Under the pieces are notes generated by a model. The model did not search any database, was not told the DNA's origin, and worked only from the letters and a program-made list of their open reading frames with translations. Source: Paracoccus everestensis (lineage in GTDB: Bacteria > Pseudomonadota > Alphaproteobacteria > Rhodobacterales > Rhodobacteraceae). From it: DNA of 64,000 bases. The position numbers were made by a program, and so were the translations under genes. The stretch's first letter is position 1. Every line of letters starts with the position of its first letter. Where the stretch lies: positions 62,001 to 126,000 of the forward strand of contig NZ_CP090836.1 of assembly GCF_021491915.1 (NCBI RefSeq), read 5' to 3'. Below are positions 8,100-17,246 of the stretch, in pieces.

Positions 8100-9019
8100 T
8101 GCAGACCGCAGCCCTTCCGGCGGCAGATGATGCGGTCGGCGATCCGCTGGCCGCAGCACTGGGTTGCGACCATCCGGTTCTGGCGATCATCACCGCAATC
8201 ACCGGACCCTCCTATCGCCCGCTGGGCGAGATAATGGCCTTTTGCGGCGACCTGCATATCGGATCGCTAAGTTCCGGCTGTATCGAGACGGACGTGGCCC
8301 GCCATGCCCGCGCGGCGCTGCGTGACGGCCCCACCCGTCTGCATTATGGCGAGGGTTCCCCCTGGTTCGACCTGCGCCTGCCCTGCGGCGGCGGGCTGGA
8401 GGTCACCTTGATCCCCCATCCCAGCCCTGCCCTGCTTGCCGATGTTGCCGCAGCGCGTGCGGCCCGGCGACATATCGCACTATGCATTACCCCGGATCTG
8501 CACCTGCAACGCTGCGACCCAGGACCGACAGGTCCGATGCCGGACGGTTTCCGCATCGCCCTGACGCCCCCGCCGCGCTTCCTGATCTTCGGCCAAGGCC
8601 CCGAGGCGTCGATCTTTGCCAATCTGGTCCGGGCGGCAGGCTATCCTCATCTGGTCCTGGCCCCTGACCGCCAAACCCTGTCGCAGGCCGAGGCTCGGGG
8701 TTCCCCCACCCGCCTGCTGCATTGGCCTGCCCTGCCCGCGGACCTGGACATCGACGACCGCAGCGCCGTCGTGCTGTTCTTCCACGATCACGACTGGGAA
8801 CCACCCATCCTGGCCCGCGCGCTGAATTCCCCTGCCTTTTACATCGGCGCCCAAGGGTCGCGGCGCGCCCGCGAAACCCGCATGGACCGCTTGCGTCAGC
8901 TTGGCGTCACAAACGGCTTGGATCGCCTGCATGGTCCGATCGGCTTGATCGGCTCAGCCCGCGATCCCCGCGTGCTGGCGGTGTCTGTCTTGGCCGAGGT
9001 TCTGGGACAGGCGTCTTGA
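8096..9019 (+). CDS. XdhC/CoxI-family molybdoenzyme maturation protein (PaoD-like)
   Basis: This 307-residue protein has an N-terminal XdhC_CoxI domain (VLAIITAITGPSYRPLGEIMAF, then GSLSSGCIE with the conserved Cys). The C-terminal Rossmann-like domain has RFLIFGQGPEAS, a HDHDWE stretch, and FYIGAQGSRRARETRMDRLRQLGV. Such proteins bind the mature, sulfurated molybdenum cofactor and insert it into partner enzymes. Its place directly after the catalytic subunit, overlapping by ATGA, matches PaoD in the E. coli paoABCD cluster. ATG 8096 and ATG 8099 are adjacent; the first is chosen for the overlap. Confidence 0.88.
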   Translation: MMQTAALPAADDAVGDPLAAALGCDHPVLAIITAITGPSYRPLGEIMAFCGDLHIGSLSSGCIETDVARHARAALRDGPTRLHYGEGSPWFDLRLPCGGGLEVTLIPHPSPALLADVAAARAARRHIALCITPDLHLQRCDPGPTGPMPDGFRIALTPPPRFLIFGQGPEASIFANLVRAAGYPHLVLAPDRQTLSQAEARGSPTRLLHWPALPADLDIDDRSAVVLFFHDHDWEPPILARALNSPAFYIGAQGSRRARETRMDRLRQLGVTNGLDRLHGPIGLIGSARDPRVLAVSVLAEVLGQAS

Positions 9020-9543
9020 CCACGGTCGTGCTGCTGGCCGCAGGGGCATCGCGCCGGTTCGGCACCGCTTGCAAATTGCAGTACCTGTACCGCGGAAAGC
9101 CTTTGGTTCGTCATGCAGCGGAAGCGATCCTTGCAACCAGTTTTCCAGCCCTGGCTGTAACCGCAGATCCGGCAGTCGAGGCTTTGTTACCGGAATTTCG
9201 GATTATCCGCAGTATCGGCCTCCAATCACACTCTTTGCAAGCAGGCTTGGCCGAGGTAAGGGATGATTGCGCCTTGGTGGTCCTGGGCGATATGCCCCAT
9301 ATCGATGCCGCTCTGTTGCGCTGCATTGCCGCATCGCCGGCGCCTGCTGCGGCAAGCGATGATGACCGCATTACACCGCCAGCCAGCATCCCGCGAACCT
9401 TGTTTGCCGATATCGCACGTTTGTCAGGCGACCAAGGTGCCGCATCGGTCCTACGGACCCGAAACGACCTTTGTCGCATCCCTGTCCCCACGGGAACCTT
9501 GGCGGATATAGATACCCAAGAAGATATCTTTTTATTTCAATAG
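9016..9543 (+). CDS. MocA/MobA-like molybdopterin nucleotidyltransferase
   Basis: A 175-residue NTP-transferase with the nucleotide-binding loop LLAAGASRRFGTACKL and the metal-binding LGDMPHID. In this context it probably attaches CMP to molybdopterin (MocA role) for the oxidoreductase encoded upstream. The start is a TTG at 9016 overlapping the previous stop as TTGA, with no closer ATG. From about 9050 onward the DNA is visibly less GC-rich than the four genes before it. It ends 12 bp before the convergent parB. Confidence 0.8.
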   Translation: MTTVVLLAAGASRRFGTACKLQYLYRGKPLVRHAAEAILATSFPALAVTADPAVEALLPEFRIIRSIGLQSHSLQAGLAEVRDDCALVVLGDMPHIDAALLRCIAASPAPAAASDDDRITPPASIPRTLFADIARLSGDQGAASVLRTRNDLCRIPVPTGTLADIDTQEDIFLFQ

Positions 9544-9555
9544 TTTGCCTTGATC

Positions 9556-10446
9556 CTATCGACCCAGAAGCTGGCAAAGCCGGTCAAGTTCCTCAAGGTC
9601 TCGATACCCGATCGTGACGGTTCCGCCCCCATTGGATCCGTGGTCGATGGTCACGGACATTTTCAACTGGGCAGACAGATCCGCTTCCAAGGCCCGAGTA
9701 TCGGCATCCTTATTGGCTTTCCTGCTCGCTTTAGCATTGGGGCTATCCGTAGTGGCCTTGCCTTGCTTTCGCACAAGATCTTCGGTTTCACGCACAGACA
9801 ATGTGTTGTCGATCACCCGCCGAGCCAAGGCCAAGGGGTTATCCGCTGTAATCAAGGCGCGGGCATGACCAGCCGTTAGCTTGCCATCCTTGACGTAGTC
9901 CTGGATCTGATCAGGCAGGCTCAGCAGCCGCAGCAAATTGGCGATATGGCTGCGGCTTTTGTTCAAGGCCTCGGCCAGTTTCTCCTGCGTATGGCCGAAC
10001 CGGTCCATCAACTGGCGAAAGGAGGCGGCTTCCTCGATGGCGTTCAGATCCGCACGCTGAATGTTTTCGATAATGGCGACTTCCAGAACCTCGGTGTCCG
10101 ACAACTCTCGGATGATGACCGGCAGTTCGTGCAATTGCGCCATCTGCGCCGCACGCCAGCGGCGTTCACCGGCGACGATCTGAAAAAGACTGTCATCCTG
10201 GGGGTGCTTGCGCACGATCAACGGCTGCAAGACTCCTCGCTGACGCAATGAGTCCGCCAGTTCCAGCAATGCCCCATTGTCGAAGTGTCGCCGAGGCTGG
10301 TCAGGGTTCGCAGTGATCTGCTCGATAGGAACCATCGTGCGGTCCTTGACCGGCTTCGCCTCGGCCGGTCCATCCAAGTCCAGATCGGCCATCAGGGCCG
10401 ACAAACCGCGGCCCAAACCACGCTTGGCAAGTTTGCTGTCGGACAT
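9556..10446 (-). CDS. parB: Chromosome-partitioning protein ParB
   Basis: A 296-residue ParB with the N-terminal CTP-binding region (PDQPRRHFD, GERRWRAAQMA box II), a central helix-turn-helix (TQEKLAEALNKSRSHIANLLRLL) and a C-terminal dimerisation domain. It binds parS and, with ParA, segregates the origin region. Two perfect parS sites lie 1.3 and 3.2 kb upstream of its start. Its ATG overlaps the parA stop by one base. The sequence between the HTH and the C-terminus is Lys/Ala/Asp-rich, as usual. Confidence 0.96.
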   Translation of the reverse strand: MSDSKLAKRGLGRGLSALMADLDLDGPAEAKPVKDRTMVPIEQITANPDQPRRHFDNGALLELADSLRQRGVLQPLIVRKHPQDDSLFQIVAGERRWRAAQMAQLHELPVIIRELSDTEVLEVAIIENIQRADLNAIEEAASFRQLMDRFGHTQEKLAEALNKSRSHIANLLRLLSLPDQIQDYVKDGKLTAGHARALITADNPLALARRVIDNTLSVRETEDLVRKQGKATTDSPNAKASRKANKDADTRALEADLSAQLKMSVTIDHGSNGGGTVTIGYRDLEELDRLCQLLGR

Positions 10447-11228
10447 CAGGCTTCCTCCTTGGCCAGTTTCAGGCGCACTGCGAATTCAGCCGCGAACTGA
10501 CGATAGGCGGCGCTTCCCTTGGATGAGGGATCATACAACAACACCGGCTGCGCGAAGGAAGGCGCCTCGGACACACGCACGTTGCGCGGAATAACCGTGG
10601 TAAAAACCAGATCACCCAAGGTGGCGCGAGCATCAGCCTCGACTTGTTGCGACAGGTTGTTGCGGTAATCAGACATGGTCAACAGGACGCCATTCACGCG
10701 GAGGTTTGGATTGCCGCCTTGCCGGACGTGCTTGACCGTGGACAGCAGCTGGGAAAGACCTTCAAGAGCATAGAATTCCGCCTGCAACGGCACCAGCACG
10801 GCATCGGCGGCAACCATGGCATTGACGGTCAACAAACCCAAAGCCGGCGGGCAGTCGATCAGAACAATGCTGTCACTTGCTGCCTGATCCAACTTGCGCT
10901 TCAAAAGACGCGTACGATCCTTGACCTGCGACAAGTCCACATCGGCCGAGGACAGATCCGAGGTGGCAGGCACTATGGACAGGTTCGGGATGTCGGTGTC
11001 AATACTGCAGTCAGTCACCGAATCCGTGCCAGCCAGCAGATCATACACCGTCTTGTGTCGTTGTTCGACATTGATCCCCAAGCCAGTCGAGGCATTGCCT
11101 TGCGGATCCAAGTCGATCAGGATGGTCCGATGCCCATCCATGGCCAAGGCCGCGCCCAAATTGATGGCTGTTGTGGTCTTCCCCACCCCACCTTTCTGGT
11201 TTGCAATGGCAACGACGCTATGCGCCAT
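10446..11228 (-). CDS. parA: Chromosome-partitioning ATPase ParA
   Basis: This 260-residue ParA/Soj-type ATPase has the deviant Walker A motif KGGVGKTTTAINLG near the N-terminus, and further conserved motifs LIDLDPQGNASTGLG and VLIDCPPALGLLTVNA. There is no N-terminal DNA-binding extension, as in chromosomal ParA. It overlaps rsmG by 11 bp upstream and parB by 1 bp downstream, so rsmG-parA-parB are translationally linked. It drives separation of ParB-parS complexes across the nucleoid. Confidence 0.97.
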   Translation of the reverse strand: MAHSVVAIANQKGGVGKTTTAINLGAALAMDGHRTILIDLDPQGNASTGLGINVEQRHKTVYDLLAGTDSVTDCSIDTDIPNLSIVPATSDLSSADVDLSQVKDRTRLLKRKLDQAASDSIVLIDCPPALGLLTVNAMVAADAVLVPLQAEFYALEGLSQLLSTVKHVRQGGNPNLRVNGVLLTMSDYRNNLSQQVEADARATLGDLVFTTVIPRNVRVSEAPSFAQPVLLYDPSSKGSAAYRQFAAEFAVRLKLAKEEA

Positions 11229-11811
11229 GTGTGACCCCGCTTATTTCCAGTATCGCCGCACCATCCTGCGTTTGGCTCGGGTGGGCGGTATAGTCGAAGG
11301 ACCAAGCCTTCATGGCTTCTTCCACCTCGGTCCGCCAATGACGGCCTTTCATTAAAAAAGCCGCTCCAGAGGGTGCAAGGTGAAGATCAAGATATGCCAT
11401 AAGCTCACCAAGAGGAGCAAGAGCGCGCGCACTGACATATTCAGCATTCAGCGGAGGCACCGCGTCGATTCTTTGAGACAGTACGGTTACCTTGGTCAAT
11501 TCGGTTTCACGAACAACGGCACGCAAAAACGCAGCCTTTCGTTGATCACTCTCAACCAGAATAAATTTGGTCGCTCTGTCTGCGAAGGCAATTGCTATGA
11601 TCAACCCGGGCAGGCCCCCACCACTTCCCAAGTCGGCCCAAACGCCTCCTTCAGGATTTGCGAGATGTGTCAGTTGCAATGAGTCTTTGATGTGTCGAGC
11701 TTCAAGATCATTTAGAGTTGAAGGGGCTACCAAATTGATGCGAGGATTCCACCGCTGCAGCATGGATTTGTAAACTTCCAAGCGCCCGGTTGTTTCACGT
11801 GAAACAGTCAT
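11218..11811 (-). CDS. rsmG: 16S rRNA (guanine527-N7)-methyltransferase RsmG (GidB)
   Basis: A 197-residue SAM-dependent methyltransferase with the glycine loop [15 protein letters not shown], which modifies G527 of 16S rRNA; loss in other bacteria confers low-level streptomycin resistance. Codons 2-7 (TVSRET) are encoded by a perfect parS palindrome, so the N-terminal peptide is constrained by a DNA site. The ATG overlaps the mnmG stop as ATGA. The DNA is clearly less GC-rich than most of the window. Confidence 0.95.
   Translation of the reverse strand: MTVSRETTGRLEVYKSMLQRWNPRINLVAPSTLNDLEARHIKDSLQLTHLANPEGGVWADLGSGGGLPGLIIAIAFADRATKFILVESDQRKAAFLRAVVRETELTKVTVLSQRIDAVPPLNAEYVSARALAPLGELMAYLDLHLAPSGAAFLMKGRHWRTEVEEAMKAWSFDYTAHPSQTQDGAAILEISGVTHGA
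11791..11806. other. parS site (ParB-binding palindrome)
   Basis: TGTTTCACGTGAAACA is a perfect 16-bp palindrome identical to the canonical bacterial parS. It lies inside the first codons of rsmG, 563 bp upstream of the parA start codon. Confidence 0.95.
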
Positions 11812-13676
11812 GCCTGCTTTCTGGCCGATATGCGAGTAGCTGTAAGCAGCAGGGTCAAGGCGGCGGGTGTCATGCCTTCAATTTTTGCAGCAGCAGCCAG
11901 GGTCGCAGGTCGGATTGCCATCAGCTTAGCGGTAAGTTCACCCGACAATCCAGATAATATAGAGTAATCAAAGTCGTACGGAAGGTGAACTCCTTCGTCG
12001 TTGCGGAGCAAATCCGCATCCCTCGCCTGCCTGTCTGTGTATCTATGATACAAGGCATCGTTTCTGATTTGCTGCAGGGTCTCCGGTTGAATCCGGGACA
12101 ATGGCGGGAAAACCGCCATTAACTTTTCCAAAGAAATGTCAGTCTGACCCAAAAGACTGAAAACAGACCGCTGTTGTCCATCCTGGCTGACCGTGATGCC
12201 AGCTTTCGTCAATGTAGTCGGGGCAAAGGTTGCTGCCTCCATTTCTGATCTTGCTGTGTCATAGCGAGTTTGGCGCTCTTCAAAGGCAACGCGCCTTTCC
12301 TCCCCCACGCACCCCAGTTTCAGGCCCTGTCCCGTCAGCCTCTGATCAGCATTGTCTGCACGCAGCGTTAGCCTGAATTCTGCACGTGATGTAAACATCC
12401 GGTACGGCTCGGTCACGCCCTTTGATGTCAGGTCATCAATCATGACTCCAATATAGCTTTTGGTGCGGCTAAAAACTGCAAGCTCCCGGTCTTGCGCCGC
12501 ATATGCAGCATTTAGCCCCGCCACCAGCCCCTGCGCAGCGGCTTCTTCATATCCGGTGGTGCCATTGATCTGCCCTGCAAGATAAAGACCAGTGACACTC
12601 TTTATGCTTAGAGTCGCCGTTAAGGCCCGTGGATCAACATAATCATATTCGACTGCGTAGCCTGGTTGCAGGATATCTGCACGTTCCAAGCCTCTTATGG
12701 AACGTACAAAATCCAATTGCACATCCGCAGGAAGCGAAGTGGAAACCCCGTTTGGATACACCGTGTCGTCATTTAGGCCTTCCGGCTCAAGGAAAATCTG
12801 ATGTGAATCCTTGTCTGCGAAACGAATCACCTTGTCTTCTATTGAAGGACAGTAACGAGGGCCCGTGCCAGAGATGTGTCCACCGTACATTGCGGAACGA
12901 GACAAGTTTTTGGTAATGATGTCGTGGGTGCGCTGATTGGTATGCGTAATTCCGCAAGCAATTTGGGGCGTTGCAAGAGTCCGGCTTAGATAAGAAAAAA
13001 GTAAAGGGTCACTGTCTCCCCATTGTTTTTCAAGACTATTCCAGTCAATTGTCCGACCAGCTAAGCGTGGGGGTGTGCCAGTCTTGAGGCGGCCAAGAGG
13101 CAGGTCAAAGCGCATCAAGGATTGTGCCAGGCTGTTTGACGCCTGATCACCCCAACGTCCTGCCGGTCGGCTGACATCTCCAATGTGGATTGTTCCATTC
13201 AAGAAGGTACCCGTTGTAAGGACCACCGAATGTGCAAAGAGAACAGTGCCGTCTGCCAGTTTAATACCAGTAATTTTGTCGTCTGTCCCGACAAGCGACG
13301 CAACCTCCGAAAAAACCAATTTAAGATTTGGCTGGCGCGAGATAGTCGCAAAGGCAGCTCTACGATATAGATGACGATCCATCTGCGCACGCGGGCCCTG
13401 CACCGCGGGTCCTTTTTTTCGATTAAGAAGTCTAAACTGAATTCCCGCTTGGTCAGCCAGCCGCCCCATCAGACCGTCCAAGGCATCGACCTCCCTGACC
13501 AAATGACCCTTACCCAGGCCACCAATGGCCGGGTTGCAGGATAAAGTGCCGATGTCTTCACGGCGCATCGTAACGAGAACTGTGCTTGCGCCGACTCGTG
13601 CCGAGGCGGCCGCTGCTTCCAAGCCAGCGTGCCCTGCGCCAATAACTATCACGTCATATTGTTTCACGTGAAACAC
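11808..13676 (-). CDS. mnmG: tRNA uridine 5-carboxymethylaminomethyl modification enzyme MnmG (GidA)
   Basis: A 622-residue FAD protein with an N-terminal dinucleotide-binding motif ([16 protein letters not shown]), the GidA signatures [26 protein letters not shown] and TGTFLNG, and a helical C-terminal domain. With MnmE it modifies the wobble uridine of several tRNAs. The start is GTG 13676, the base next to the mnmE stop (TAG directly followed by GTG). An internal GTG four codons in is the alternative. No separate ribosome binding site is visible, so coupling to mnmE is likely. A parS site covers the first codons. Confidence 0.95.
   Translation of the reverse strand: MFHVKQYDVIVIGAGHAGLEAAAASARVGASTVLVTMRREDIGTLSCNPAIGGLGKGHLVREVDALDGLMGRLADQAGIQFRLLNRKKGPAVQGPRAQMDRHLYRRAAFATISRQPNLKLVFSEVASLVGTDDKITGIKLADGTVLFAHSVVLTTGTFLNGTIHIGDVSRPAGRWGDQASNSLAQSLMRFDLPLGRLKTGTPPRLAGRTIDWNSLEKQWGDSDPLLFSYLSRTLATPQIACGITHTNQRTHDIITKNLSRSAMYGGHISGTGPRYCPSIEDKVIRFADKDSHQIFLEPEGLNDDTVYPNGVSTSLPADVQLDFVRSIRGLERADILQPGYAVEYDYVDPRALTATLSIKSVTGLYLAGQINGTTGYEEAAAQGLVAGLNAAYAAQDRELAVFSRTKSYIGVMIDDLTSKGVTEPYRMFTSRAEFRLTLRADNADQRLTGQGLKLGCVGEERRVAFEERQTRYDTARSEMEAATFAPTTLTKAGITVSQDGQQRSVFSLLGQTDISLEKLMAVFPPLSRIQPETLQQIRNDALYHRYTDRQARDADLLRNDEGVHLPYDFDYSILSGLSGELTAKLMAIRPATLAAAAKIEGMTPAALTLLLTATRISARKQA
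13660..13675. other. parS site (ParB-binding palindrome)
   Basis: A second perfect copy of TGTTTCACGTGAAACA, 1.9 kb from the first. It occupies codons 1-6 of mnmG (FHVKQ). Confidence 0.95.
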
Positions 13677-14942
13677 CTATTTCCCAATGCAGAAGGACGT
13701 AAAGATAACATCCAAGTAATCCTCAGCACCGATTCTGCCAAGTAAACGATCCAGTGAAACGGCAGACTGCCGGATGTTTTCCGCCAAAAGCTCGGGTGGA
13801 AGGTCATCAACGCCTGTCATTGCTGTGACTGCCTCTATCAAGGCGGTGACCTGTCGTTGATGACTAACCAGACCAGCGTTAGAAGTGCGGTCCGAAAGCG
13901 TTTCAAAGATTTTGTCAAGCAACAAGTCAAGCCCCTGACCTGTCAGAGCAGATACAGACAAACCCTTCCTAATTGAATTGAAATCAGACTTGCTGGCAAC
14001 TGCCAGGTCGCCGTCTTGCCACAATATCGTATCAATTTCCCCATTGGGAGAAAGATGCACCCGCAGATCCGCCGCACTCGCTCTTTCGCGTGCGCGGACA
14101 ATTCCGAGGCTTTCGACGTGATCCTGAACATCTCGAAGCCCCGCCGTATCCAACAAGGTCACTGCCAGCCCGCGCAGATCAATCCGCAGTTCAATGATAT
14201 CTCGGGTCGTCCCGGCCACATCCGATACCAAAGCTACCTCTCGCCGAGCAATTCGATTGATCAGGCTGGATTTTCCGGCGTTGGGCGGACCAATGATCGC
14301 CACCTCGAAGCCATTGCGGATACGTTCTGCAGCGGAATAGCCTTGGATCTGCTCCTCCAGTTCCCGCCGAAAGGTGGCAAGCAGATCGAACACCTCGACT
14401 GGGACGTCTTCAGGAACGTCTTCATCGGCAAAATCAACGCTGCTTTCGACCAAGGCACCAGCCCGGATCAGCAAGGAACGCCATCCATCCGCCTTACGGG
14501 CCAGCTCGCCTTGGCTCATCCGAAGTGCCAGACGACGCTGCGATTCAGTTTCGGCGGCAAGAAGATCGCCCAAACCCTCGACTTCGGACAGATCCATCTT
14601 GCCATTCAGGAAGGCTCGGCGTGTGAATTCTCCGGCTTCTGCCAAGCGTAATCCCTGACTTGCAAGGACGTGACCTAAGCGTCTGACAATGACCGGTGCA
14701 CCGTGCAAATGAATCTCGGCCACTTCTTCGCCGGTATAACTATGTCCCGCTTCGAACCACATCACCAGGGCGCGATCCAGAATCTCGCCCTCCTCGCAGA
14801 TGTTACGCAGGTAAGAATAACGCGAGCAAGGCAAGGGTCCTGCCAGGCGTTCGGCCGCAAACTTCGCGCCATCCCCGCTGATCCGAATAATGGAAACGCC
14901 ACCCCGCCCAGGCGGAGTGGCTTCGGCAAAGATCAAGTCCAT
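13677..14942 (-). CDS. mnmE: tRNA modification GTPase MnmE (TrmE)
   Basis: A 421-residue protein with the N-terminal folate-binding domain (FAEATPPGRGGVSIIRISG), a helical domain, and an inserted G domain: G1 GPPNAGKSSLIN, G2 DVAGTTRD, G3 DTAGLRD. It ends in FCIGK, whose Cys is the conserved MnmE terminus. The usual G4 NKxD reads SKSD and the G domain is somewhat short; the whole protein is about 30 residues shorter than E. coli MnmE. It lies 10 bp downstream of rho and abuts mnmG, its partner. Confidence 0.95.
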   Translation of the reverse strand: MDLIFAEATPPGRGGVSIIRISGDGAKFAAERLAGPLPCSRYSYLRNICEEGEILDRALVMWFEAGHSYTGEEVAEIHLHGAPVIVRRLGHVLASQGLRLAEAGEFTRRAFLNGKMDLSEVEGLGDLLAAETESQRRLALRMSQGELARKADGWRSLLIRAGALVESSVDFADEDVPEDVPVEVFDLLATFRRELEEQIQGYSAAERIRNGFEVAIIGPPNAGKSSLINRIARREVALVSDVAGTTRDIIELRIDLRGLAVTLLDTAGLRDVQDHVESLGIVRARERASAADLRVHLSPNGEIDTILWQDGDLAVASKSDFNSIRKGLSVSALTGQGLDLLLDKIFETLSDRTSNAGLVSHQRQVTALIEAVTAMTGVDDLPPELLAENIRQSAVSLDRLLGRIGAEDYLDVIFTSFCIGK

Positions 14943-14952
14943 GGCTGCCTCG

Positions 14953-16224
14953 TCAGGCGTTCATTGAATCGAAGAATTCCGCGTTGGATTTCGTCTGCTT
15001 CAGTTTCGAGATCAGGAATTCGATGGCGTCCGTCGTGCCCATCGGGTTCAGGATCCGCCTCAGCAGATAGGTTTTCTGCAAATCCTTCGAATCGACCAGC
15101 AATTCTTCCTTGCGGGTGCCAGACTTGAGGATATCCATCGCCGGGAAGACGCGCTTGTCGGCCACCTTGCGGTCAAGGACGATCTCGCTGTTACCGGTGC
15201 CCTTGAATTCCTCGAAGATCACCTCGTCCATGCGTGATCCAGTATCGATCAGCGCCGTCGCGATGATGGTCAGCGATCCGCCTTCCTCGATATTCCGCGC
15301 CGCGCCAAAGAACCGCTTGGGCCGCTGCAAGGCGTTCGCATCGACGCCCCCTGTCAGAACCTTGCCCGAACTTGGGACAACGGTATTGAACGCCCTACCA
15401 AGTCTTGTGATAGAATCAAGCAAGATAACAACATCTCGTTTATGCTCGACAAGGCGCTTGGCTTTTTCGATGACCATTTCCGATACCGCGACGTGGCGGC
15501 TGGCCGGTTCGTCAAAGGTCGAGGACACGACCTCACCCTTGACCGACCGCTGCATGTCGGTCACCTCTTCGGGACGCTCGTCGATCAGTAGCACGATCAG
15601 ATAGCATTCCGGATGGTTGCGCGCGATGGAATGGGCGATGTTCTGCAACAGCACCGTCTTGCCGGTACGAGGAGGGGCCACGATCAGCGACCGCTGCCCC
15701 TTGCCGATAGGCGACACCAGGTCGATGATCCGGGCCGAGCGGTCCTTGGTCGTCGGATCCTCGATTTCCATCTTCAACCGCTCGTCGGGGTAAAGCGGCG
15801 TCAGGTTGTCGAAGGCGACCTTGTGGCGGGCCTTTTCGGGATCTTCGAAATTGATCCGCTCGACCTTGGTCAGCGCGAAATAGCGTTCGTTTTCGCCAGG
15901 CGCACGGATCACCCCCTCGACCGTGTCGCCGGTGCGCAGGGCGTGCTGGCGGATCATGTCGGGGCTGACATAGATGTCATCGGGACCGGGCAGATAGTTG
16001 GCGGCGGTGGACCGCAGGAAGCCAAAACCGTCCTGCACGACCTCCAGCACGCCGTCGCCGCCGATGTCGAACCCTTCCTCGGCGTGCTCCTTGAGGATCG
16101 AGAACATCATCTCGCCCTTGCGCATGGTCGAGGCGTTCTCGATCTCCCATTCCTCGGCCAGGGACAGGAGTTCGGCCGGGCTTTTGGCCTTGAGTTCGGA
16201 CAGGTTCAGGCGTTCTTCGGACAT
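14953..16224 (-). CDS. rho: Transcription termination factor Rho
   Basis: This 423-residue hexameric RNA helicase has an N-terminal Rho_N helical domain ([15 protein letters not shown]), a cold-shock-like RNA-binding domain ([23 protein letters not shown]), and a RecA-like ATPase with Walker [12 protein letters not shown] and Walker [14 protein letters not shown]. The length is normal. It lies between hemJ and mnmE in the origin-proximal order familiar in Rhodobacteraceae. Confidence 0.98.
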   Translation of the reverse strand: MSEERLNLSELKAKSPAELLSLAEEWEIENASTMRKGEMMFSILKEHAEEGFDIGGDGVLEVVQDGFGFLRSTAANYLPGPDDIYVSPDMIRQHALRTGDTVEGVIRAPGENERYFALTKVERINFEDPEKARHKVAFDNLTPLYPDERLKMEIEDPTTKDRSARIIDLVSPIGKGQRSLIVAPPRTGKTVLLQNIAHSIARNHPECYLIVLLIDERPEEVTDMQRSVKGEVVSSTFDEPASRHVAVSEMVIEKAKRLVEHKRDVVILLDSITRLGRAFNTVVPSSGKVLTGGVDANALQRPKRFFGAARNIEEGGSLTIIATALIDTGSRMDEVIFEEFKGTGNSEIVLDRKVADKRVFPAMDILKSGTRKEELLVDSKDLQKTYLLRRILNPMGTTDAIEFLISKLKQTKSNAEFFDSMNA

Positions 16225-16351
16225 GATGGCACCGCAATCCCGCGCAGCATGGCCACACGGCTGGTCAGATGGGAATCGGGAAACCCCGTGCCGGACGGCC
16301 GGGCTTGTGCGTCACATAGACAGGCCCGCCGCCTGAGTCAATCTTTGCAGG

Positions 16352-16795
16352 TCAGAACTTGACGATCACAGACAGCACGATCACTGCCATCAGCAGCGTC
16401 GGCACTTCGTTCATCATGCGATAGCGCCGTCCCGGGTGCCCCCTGCCCGCCACCAGGGCACGCCGCTGACCCGCGCACCACATATGAAACCAGGTCATGC
16501 CCAGGACACCGGCGGCCTTGGTCCAGGGCCAGACCATCGACCAGTCGACGATGCCGGGTGTCAGGACCAGTGTCAGTCCGCTGAGCCAGGTGGCGATCAT
16601 CGCCGGGTTCATGATCAGGCGCAGCAGCTTGTCTTCCATGATGGTGAAGCTGCCTGCGGGTTCGGGCGTCCCGCCCCGTTCCGCGTGATAGACGAACAAC
16701 CGTGGCAGATAGAACAACCCTGCCATCCAGGAAATCACCGCCATGACGTGAAACGCCTTGGCATAGGGATAGATCACCAAAAGCCAATCCAGCAT
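16352..16795 (-). CDS. hemJ: Protoporphyrinogen IX oxidase HemJ
   Basis: A 147-residue integral membrane protein of the HemJ (UPF0093/CopD-like) family with about four hydrophobic segments and the conserved His in KAFHVMAVISWMAGLFYLPRLFVYH. It oxidises protoporphyrinogen IX to protoporphyrin IX in haem synthesis. The start is ATG 16795 (MLDWLLVIYPYAKAFH, the family start); the open frame runs further into the origin region but without a credible start. In several alphaproteobacteria hemE separates hemJ from the origin; here hemE is absent. Confidence 0.9.
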   Translation of the reverse strand: MLDWLLVIYPYAKAFHVMAVISWMAGLFYLPRLFVYHAERGGTPEPAGSFTIMEDKLLRLIMNPAMIATWLSGLTLVLTPGIVDWSMVWPWTKAAGVLGMTWFHMWCAGQRRALVAGRGHPGRRYRMMNEVPTLLMAVIVLSVIVKF

Positions 16796-17246
16796 CGCTG
16801 TTCTTCTTCTTAAATAGAAAGAAAGATAAAGGATGATGTTGATGTAGGGCCTGTGGACAGTGGGATAAAGCAGAAATTCCAAGATTCTCCCCCGGATCTG
16901 CTGGATGTGGATAATTCCGGGACGAAGGTGTCAAAAAAAGAAATAGTCATTATTTGTCAGCGTTATAAGATGTGGATAAATCTGTGGAGACGGTTGTCGT
17001 GGCGTGTTTTTCCACAGATCCGCCGGCGCAGATCCGGCAGTTATGCACCTGGGTGCGTATCGCGGCTGTTCGACGGATGTTCCGGTCCGATTGTAGCCAC
17101 TTGCCCCTGCACTGGATCCTGCCCCCATGATTCGACCCGATTCCCCCCGGCTGTTATCCACAGCCCTGCTGGCGCACTGGCCATCCTGTTGCAAAAGGGC
17201 GCTTTTTTTCATGGCCGCCAGGATTTAGGGTAAAGCGAGCCAAGGG
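16796..17246. other. Putative chromosomal replication origin (oriC)
   Basis: A 451-bp gene-free stretch between hemJ and aroE. Three perfect DnaA boxes are present: TGTGGATAA at 16906-16914 and 16971-16979, and TTATCCACA at 17154-17162. Near matches are TTTTCCACA at 17008-17016, TTATGCACC at 17041-17049 and TGTGGACAG at 16852-16860. Two A+T-rich stretches (16800-16845 and 16925-16985) are candidate unwinding elements; the second contains a run of seven A. The parABS genes within 8 kb and the aroE-coaE-dnaQ flank support origin identity. Confidence 0.88.
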
